Below, in pieces: positions 58,982 through 64,000 of a stretch of DNA of 64,000 bases (positions are counted from its first letter, which is position 1; the number at the start of each line of letters is the position of its first letter). Location: assembly GCF_017591425.1 (NCBI RefSeq), contig NW_024465777.1:5456001-5520000 (forward strand), written 5' to 3'. Below the pieces are notes generated by a model. The model searched no databases and had not been told where the DNA came from. It saw only the letters and a list, made by a program, of their open reading frames with translations. This stretch comes from Ochotona curzoniae (Eukaryota > Chordata > Mammalia > Lagomorpha > Ochotonidae). The translations under genes and the position numbers were made by a program.

Positions 58982-59002
58982 GCTTGCTTGCTTGCTTGCT
59001 TT
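58924..59002 (+). repeat. (TTTC)n(TTGC)n compound microsatellite
   Basis: About 14 TTTC units, then five TTGC units, in the SINE tail. Confidence 0.98.
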
Positions 59003-59342
59003 CTTTTCTTTTCTTTTCTTTTTTTATTTATTTGTTTATTGGAAAGTCAGATATACAGAGAGGAGGAGAGACAGAGAGGAAGATCTTCCGTCCGATGATT
59101 CACTCCCCAAGTGAGCGCAACAGCTGATGCTATGCCGATCTGAAGCCAGGATCCAGGAACTTCTTCCGGGTCTCCCACACGGGTGCAGGGTCCCAAAGCT
59201 TTGGGCTGTCCTCAACTTTCCCAGGCCACAAGCAGGGAGCTGGATGGGAAGTAGAGCTGCCGGGACCAGAACCAGCGCCCATATGGGATCCCAGTGTGTT
59301 CAAGGCGAGGACTTTAGCTGCTAGGCCACGGTGCCGGGCCCC
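58930..59342 (-). mobile_element. CSINE - with (TTTC)n(TTGC)n tail
   Basis: Perfect 14-bp TSD AGGACATTTTTCTT (58,916-58,929 and 59,343-59,356). The tail has become a (TTTC)n run followed by (TTGC)n, about 90 bp in all. Confidence 0.95.
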
Positions 59343-59469
59343 AGGACATTTTTCTTAAAGTTCATGAACTCTGATTTTTTGCTTATTCTGTTTCTCCTTT
59401 CTTTAGCACCTGTCTTCTCCCTGCCTCACTGGCTGTCTAAATTATAGAAATCCTAAAGGCATCCGTAGA

Positions 59470-59650
59470 TGCCAGCTCCAGGTCCATCTTCCTGCTAATA
59501 CAGGGAGACAGTGGTGATGGTTCACTTGATTGGAGTCCTGCCACCCATGTGGGAGGCCTGGATTGAGTTCCTGATTACTGGTTTCAGCTGGTGCTAGCCT
59601 GACCTAGCCCTGGCTGTTGCATGATTTGGAGAGTGAACCAGTGATTAGGA
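59470..59650 (+). mobile_element. CSINE + (old, partial)
   Basis: CTTCCTGCTAATACAGGGAG to GAGAGTGAACCAGTG. Confidence 0.65.
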
Positions 59651-59663
59651 ACGCATGTTCTCT

Positions 59664-59917
59664 GCTCCGCATTGGGGACCTGTTCCACAATTTCAGATAC
59701 TGGTGTGGTTAAGCTTCTGGGAGCGGCACTCTTTCCTCTTCCTCCAGAAACAGGAAGTATAGAAAGGAAGATTGGAAGCAGTTGTCTCATCCACTTTCTC
59801 CCATTCCTTGACCCTTCCTATCCTAATCAGTGGTTCACGTGGGTAAGCATCCTTCTCAACTGTGTAAATATCATCAAAAATAAATAAATCTATTATGCAG
59901 GAAAAAAATCAAAGGAG
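59664..59917 (+). repeat. Family A 3' end insertion
   Basis: Ends CTATCCTAATCAGTGGTTC ... AATATCATCAAAAATAAATAAATC. Short repeats GCATGTTCTCTG at about 59,652 and 59,918 look like its TSD. Confidence 0.7.
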
Positions 59918-59939
59918 TGCATGTTCTCTGTCTTGCTTT

Positions 59940-60068
59940 CTCTTTGGGACATCATTTCCTGTCTTCCTAGGGACACTGTCAGGAAGCTAGAGCAGAAGCA
60001 GAGTAGCCAGAATTCAAACCAACACTGTAATGTGGAATGGCTGTTGTGCCCAGCAGCAGCCCCATTAA
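59940..60068 (-). mobile_element. CSINE - (partial, old)
   Basis: GACACTGTCAGGAAGCTAGAGC to TGTGCCCAGCAGCAGCCCC. Confidence 0.6.
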
Positions 60069-60161
60069 GCCCACTTTGAAAGATCAAGGACTCATGGGAC
60101 AGCAGATCTGTGGCTGAGTGCTGCTCCGCTGTATGCTAGTAACCTTGAACAGGTTCTTTCT

Positions 60162-60350
60162 TTTTTTTTTTTTTTAAGTTTGCTTCTTCTTTTTATTAAT
60201 ATTATCATTTTGTGATACAGTCCATAAGCCCTGGGATTTCCAGTAAGGGGAAGGGGACTTCGGGGGGTGGGGTAAAGAAAATCCCAGGTTATTTCTTTTT
60301 TTAAATCTGTTACCCTATCTGAAGTATGGTTGGAATTGTTAAAAGGCAGT
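60162..60350 (-). mobile_element. Poly-A-tailed retroelement 3' end
   Basis: T run, then TTTTTATTAATATTATCATTTTG and a G-rich segment; likely L1-type 3' end. CAGGTTCTTTC / CAGGTTATTTC flanks suggest a TSD. Confidence 0.5.
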
Positions 60351-60429
60351 GTCATTTGAAAGTGTCTAGTATATTGCCTGACACATGATTGACATTCAGT
60401 AAATGATATTTGTTTATTAGCAAGGCTTA

Positions 60430-60690
60430 GGAGTCACACTGTCTGGCTTTTGATTTGAATTGTAGATCATCTTCTTACTAACTGTAAATGTATTGCTGTG
60501 CCTCTCTTTCTCAATTTACTCATCCATAAAATGGGCTTAATATTAATCCCTTGTGAGGATTAAATGAGATAATTTATGTAAGGTGAGGATTGCATGGGAT
60601 AATTTATAGGATTGTGAGGATAAAATAAAATAATTTATGTGAAGTACTGAAAACAGTGCCTATTATATAGTAAATGCTTAAGAAATGTTA
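60430..60690 (+). repeat. MIR with a short internal tandem repeat
   Basis: MIR-like CTCAATTTACTCATCCATAAAATGGGC, followed by three about 30-bp units ending GATAATTTAT. Confidence 0.75.
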
Positions 60691-61009
60691 GGTACCATGT
60701 TTTTAAAAGTTTCTGAGCACTTTTTTCTTTAGCACTTGCTTATAATCTATATTATTTGATCAGTGATTTTTGGTCTTGTCACTCGCTAGACCTAGAGAGG
60801 TTACTATGAGTTTTTTGAGGGTGCTGGAATTATGCAGTCTGTATTTCTTAGTTGCAGTGCCTGGCACAGCAGTAGTAGATGTGTAGCTGGCATTTGTTAT
60901 ATACTTAATTGGTTTTGTTATTGCTGAGGGCATTTTTCTGGGTCTTGAGTTTGATAACAATAATGATTGCTATTCTTAAGTGAGTACCTTTATATGCCAG
61001 ATATTGTTC

Positions 61010-61200
61010 TAAACTTAGCTGCATGTTACTTCATTTCATTCTCATAACAGCTGTATGAGGAGTCTCTTGTTATTCTCATTTTTTTAGGCAAGAAAACTGA
61101 GACCCAGAGGAATGGAGCCTTTCGCTCCAGGTCGCTCCCCTAGGAGGTGATGGAACCAGGACGCAAGCGTAGGCAGGTGTAACTCAGAGCCCATTCTGTT
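61010..61200 (-). repeat. MIR
   Basis: GGCAAGAAAACTGAGACCCAGAGG is the MIR core complement, with ATTTCATTCTCATAACAGC upstream. Confidence 0.75.
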
Positions 61201-61561
61201 CATCAATATGTATTTGGTCACTGGCAGTGGTAAAGGGAGGAGTGTATCTTTGATGTCTAGCACTCATTCTGAGTGTAGAGTTTTCCTGAAACTACATTTT
61301 CATCAGAAGTGCAAGAATGTAAAATAAAATATGAACCCAATCATCAGTTTGAAACACTAATATACTGAATGAGAGTATCAGATTATGTCCAGTGAAGAGG
61401 GAAAGAAATTCCCACCTGAAATGGCAGTTGTTTTCAATGTGATTACACTTTGATTCATTTGGGGTTTCAAATTCTACTATCATTTAAAAGCACAGGAGGA
61501 GTGTGTTCAATTTAGAATAGTCCTGAATGTGGATGTTAGCTGTAATATATGACACATCAAT

Positions 61562-61888
61562 TTTTTTAAGATTTATTTTTATTTTGACGTGAAAGGCAGA
61601 GTTACAGAGAGAAGGAGAAACAGAGAAGAGAAAGAAAGAGCAAGAGAGATCTTCCATCTGCTGGTTTACTCATCAAATAGCTGCAACAGCTGGAGCTGAG
61701 CCAATCCAATGTTTGGAGCTTCCTGCCTGTCTCCTTTAGAGGTGCAGGGGCCCAAAGACTTGGACCATCCTCCACTGCTTTCCTAGGCTATAAGCAGGGA
61801 ACTGGATTGAAGTGGAGCAGCCAGGGCTAGAACCATATGGGATGCTGGTGCCACAGGTGGATGCTTACTATGCCACATTGCTGGCTCC
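61562..61888 (-). mobile_element. CSINE - (old)
   Basis: TTAAGATTTATTTTTATTTTG to GCCACATTGCTGGCTCC. Confidence 0.83.
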
Positions 61889-61948
61889 AGTTATTTAATT
61901 TCCTTCATGCTTTTTTACATGTTTTAGCCAAGACTTGTTTTTTAAGAT

Positions 61949-62211
61949 GACAGGTGAGGCATAGATGTTTGGCTTGGTGATTAAGAACCCACTTATGATG
62001 CTTGCATCCTATATCGCAGTGCTGGGGTTTCTATCCTGGCTTATCCTGATTCCTGCATTCCTGCTAACGCTCACTCTAGGAGGCAGCAGGTGAGGATTCA
62101 AGTGCTTGGGTCCCTACCAGTCACATGGGAGAGCTGGATTGGATTCCTGGCCAGTGCCCTCTGCAGCATAGGATCAGCCCAATTCCATTTGTGAAGTCAC
62201 AGGTGGAGACT
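61949..62211 (+). mobile_element. CSINE + (old)
   Basis: GCATCCTATATCGCAGTGC block; its 3' end is cut by the next SINE. Confidence 0.72.
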
Positions 62212-62535
62212 ACAACTTCTTTTTTTAAAGAGGTTTTTTTTTAAAAAAAAAATTTTTTTTTTTATTGCAAAGTCAGATATACAGAGAGGAGGAGATCTTC
62301 TGTCCAGTGATTCACTCCCCAAGTGACTGCAACGGCTGGTTCTGCACTGAATCTGAAGCCAGGAGCCAGGAACCTCCTCCAGGTCTCCCACGCCAAGGCT
62401 TTGGGCTGCTTTCCCAGGCCACAAGCAGAGAGCTGGATGGGAAGTGGAGCTGTGCCGAGATTAGAACCAGCACCCATATGGGATCCTGGCACGTTCAAGG
62501 TGAGGACTTTAGCCGCTAGGCCACAACGCCCGGCC
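62212..62535 (-). mobile_element. CSINE - (young)
   Basis: Perfect 12-bp TSD CAGGTGGAGACT (62,200-62,211 and 62,536-62,547); long T/A-rich tail. Confidence 0.94.
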
Positions 62536-63329
62536 CAGGTGGAGACTTCTAAGCCAGACTTTTAGGGTGCAGAAAAAAACATCATTGCACACACCATCCC
62601 AGGTGGGACTACAGCTGTTTCGTTATTACTGAATTTTATGATTGAACAGTGGTGACTACCTGGAGACCATTTAGTGCTCACATAGTAGTAACGATTTAAT
62701 AAGAAAAAATAAAGACCTCACCCAAATAGTAGGTATTCACTAAATGTTGGTTGTATCTGCATATAATCTACAAGTGGTGGGAAAGAAACCCAGCAAAATG
62801 GTGAGACTTGTGGAGCAGCATTCATCTGGTTAGTCAGTCTGGCTTAGGGTTCAGATCTCACCAGGCCTAGTTGCCCTGCACTCTCCTCTTCTACCTTAAA
62901 GAGAGTCCATGTAAAAGGGAGACGGATTCAATTAATCAGTAATTGCTTCTACCCACTTGGTGCCTGGCACCCTGCTGAGTAGTGAGTACAGAGGCTGTTT
63001 CCCCAAGTAGGAGGGAGTTGGGGAAGGGAGCAGGTTAGAGCAAGGACATCAGCCTATCTGGAACAGAGAGCTGTAAAGTTAGGGAGCTTTCAGATAAATA
63101 GGGTGGAGCAAACTGGGGAATCCAGGCCTGCCCTGGGTGACTACATTCTGTTTCCTTGATTGGCAGCCTTTTGAAAGAGGGTAATGTGGCAAGAATTCAG
63201 CTATTGGAATTAGCTGTGGGTTTGACCTCTGGTCAACCTAAACCCACCAATAGCTTGATATCTCATTAAAATTCACAGAGCTTAGGATTGTTTGCAAAGC
63301 TCCCCACCTTTTTGGCATCTCTCTTGTTC

Positions 63330-63628
63330 ACTTTACCTCCCTTGTCTTTTTGCCATGGTTCCTCTTCACACCAAGCACTCTTGCACTGGTAACTTTGTGC
63401 TAGTTACTCTCCTCTGGAATGCGCCAGCCCCCGTGTGGCTGCATTGCCTGATCTTTCACATCTCTCCTGTCTTGTTGCCCTCCTCTGTCATTTTCAACCT
63501 TCGCCTGAGTTGATTTTTCCTTTATGCCACTTCTCATCACCTTATATATGCTTGTTATCTTTCTCCCCCTCTCCCCGCCCCCTTAGAATGTAAGCTTGAA
63601 AGCAGGTGTCTTGAAGGGCATAGAGCAG
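63330..63628 (+). repeat. L2 3' end
   Basis: Pyrimidine-rich body ending CCTTAGAATGTAAGCTTGAAAGCAGG, an L2 3' signature. Confidence 0.65.
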
Positions 63629-63631
63629 TGT

Positions 63632-63905
63632 AGAGGAACTGTTGTTGTGGCATATCAGGTTAAGCTGCTGCTTGCAGCACAGCATCCCATATGGGCACTG
63701 GTTCCTGTCCTGGCTGCTCCACTTTCAAAACAGTTCCGTGCTAATGTGTCTGGGAAAGCAACAGATGTTAACTCAAGTACTTGTGTCCCTGCATCCACAT
63801 AGGAGACCCAGATGGACCTTCTGGCTCCCTGCTCAGGTCTGAGCCAGCCCTGGCCATTGTGGTTATTTGGACAATTAACCAGTAAATGGAAGAATGATCT
63901 CTCTT
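63632..63905 (+). mobile_element. CSINE + (old)
   Basis: CAGCATCCCATATGGGCACTGG block; tail cut by the next SINE. Confidence 0.8.
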
Positions 63906-64000
63906 GGGCCTGGTGCTGTTGCCTAGAGGCTAAAGTCCTGTCCTTGAATGCACCGGGATCCCATATGGCCCCAGTTCTAATCCCAGCAGCTCCACTTCCA
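63906..64000 (+). mobile_element. CSINE + (young, cut by window end)
   Basis: Head GGGCCTGGTGCTGTTGCC to CAGCTCCACTTCC at the window edge. Confidence 0.92.

Larger units (their letters stand above)
55377..64000 (+). other. STX12: STX12 intron 1 (open at window end)
   Basis: No second STX12 exon is found before the window end. The intron holds the CpG-island tail, a duplicated copy of it, L2 and MIR relics, a (CA)n, a CSINE with a tetranucleotide tail and several others. Non-repeat stretches include 55,541-56,780, 57,966-58,915, 61,200-61,560 and 62,548-63,330. Confidence 0.8.

Noticed and set aside
55540..64000. Further STX12 exons
   Set aside because: I looked for a second exon starting with the expected phase and the Gln/Leu-rich Habc coding sequence and found none; the intron continues past the window.

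Overview
This is a mammalian (lagomorph) nuclear genomic window holding one complete gene, FAM76A, and the first exon of its downstream neighbour STX12, both on the + strand. The gene pair and order match the human 1p35.3 neighbourhood (FAM76A then STX12; from memory). The very dense tRNA-derived SINEs of the C-repeat (CSINE) type point to a lagomorph. Their young form, with a CCAATAAAAATAAATAAATC-type tail and a TATATCTG motif, suggests pika (Ochotona) rather than rabbit; this is inference.

Layout. Positions 1-17,180 are intergenic and mostly retroelement: CSINEs, copies of a LINE-like dispersed repeat (called 'family A' here), L1M/L2/MIR relics, a processed RPL23A pseudogene (10.6-11.0 kb) and a deletion-derivative endogenous retrovirus on the - strand (13,785-16,620) inserted inside a CSINE. 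A CpG island at about 17.6-18.5 kb is the FAM76A promoter. FAM76A has nine coding exons between 18,480 and 43,885, encoding an intact 307-residue protein with all splice sites GT-AG, and a 2.1 kb 3' UTR ending near a polyadenylation signal at 46,004. From 46.2 to 54.9 kb is a short intergenic stretch of SINEs, an L1 3' end and a 33-nt U2 snRNA-derived insertion. A second CpG island with two perfect TGACGTCA sites (54.97-55.02 kb) drives STX12. Its exon 1 (55,259-55,376) encodes 39 residues plus one base, and the rest of the window is STX12 intron 1.

Most short open reading frames are translated SINE sequence and are not annotated as genes. No operon, CRISPR array, bacterial system or wholly new gene system is visible. 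The least expected items are the ERV whose 5' LTR is reduced to 31 bp, a CpG-island segment of STX12 duplicated 1.66 kb downstream, an exactly 102-bp exon-like cassette between FAM76A exons 6 and 7, the U2 fragment with perfect 15-bp flanking repeats, a head-to-head CSINE palindrome, and two CSINEs whose tails grew into tetranucleotide microsatellites.

For the repeats, 'CSINE +' means that the tRNA-like head is at the low coordinate and the A-rich tail at the high coordinate; '-' is the reverse. Repeat boundaries are read by eye and are usually good to about 10 bp, or exact where target-site duplications (TSDs) are given.
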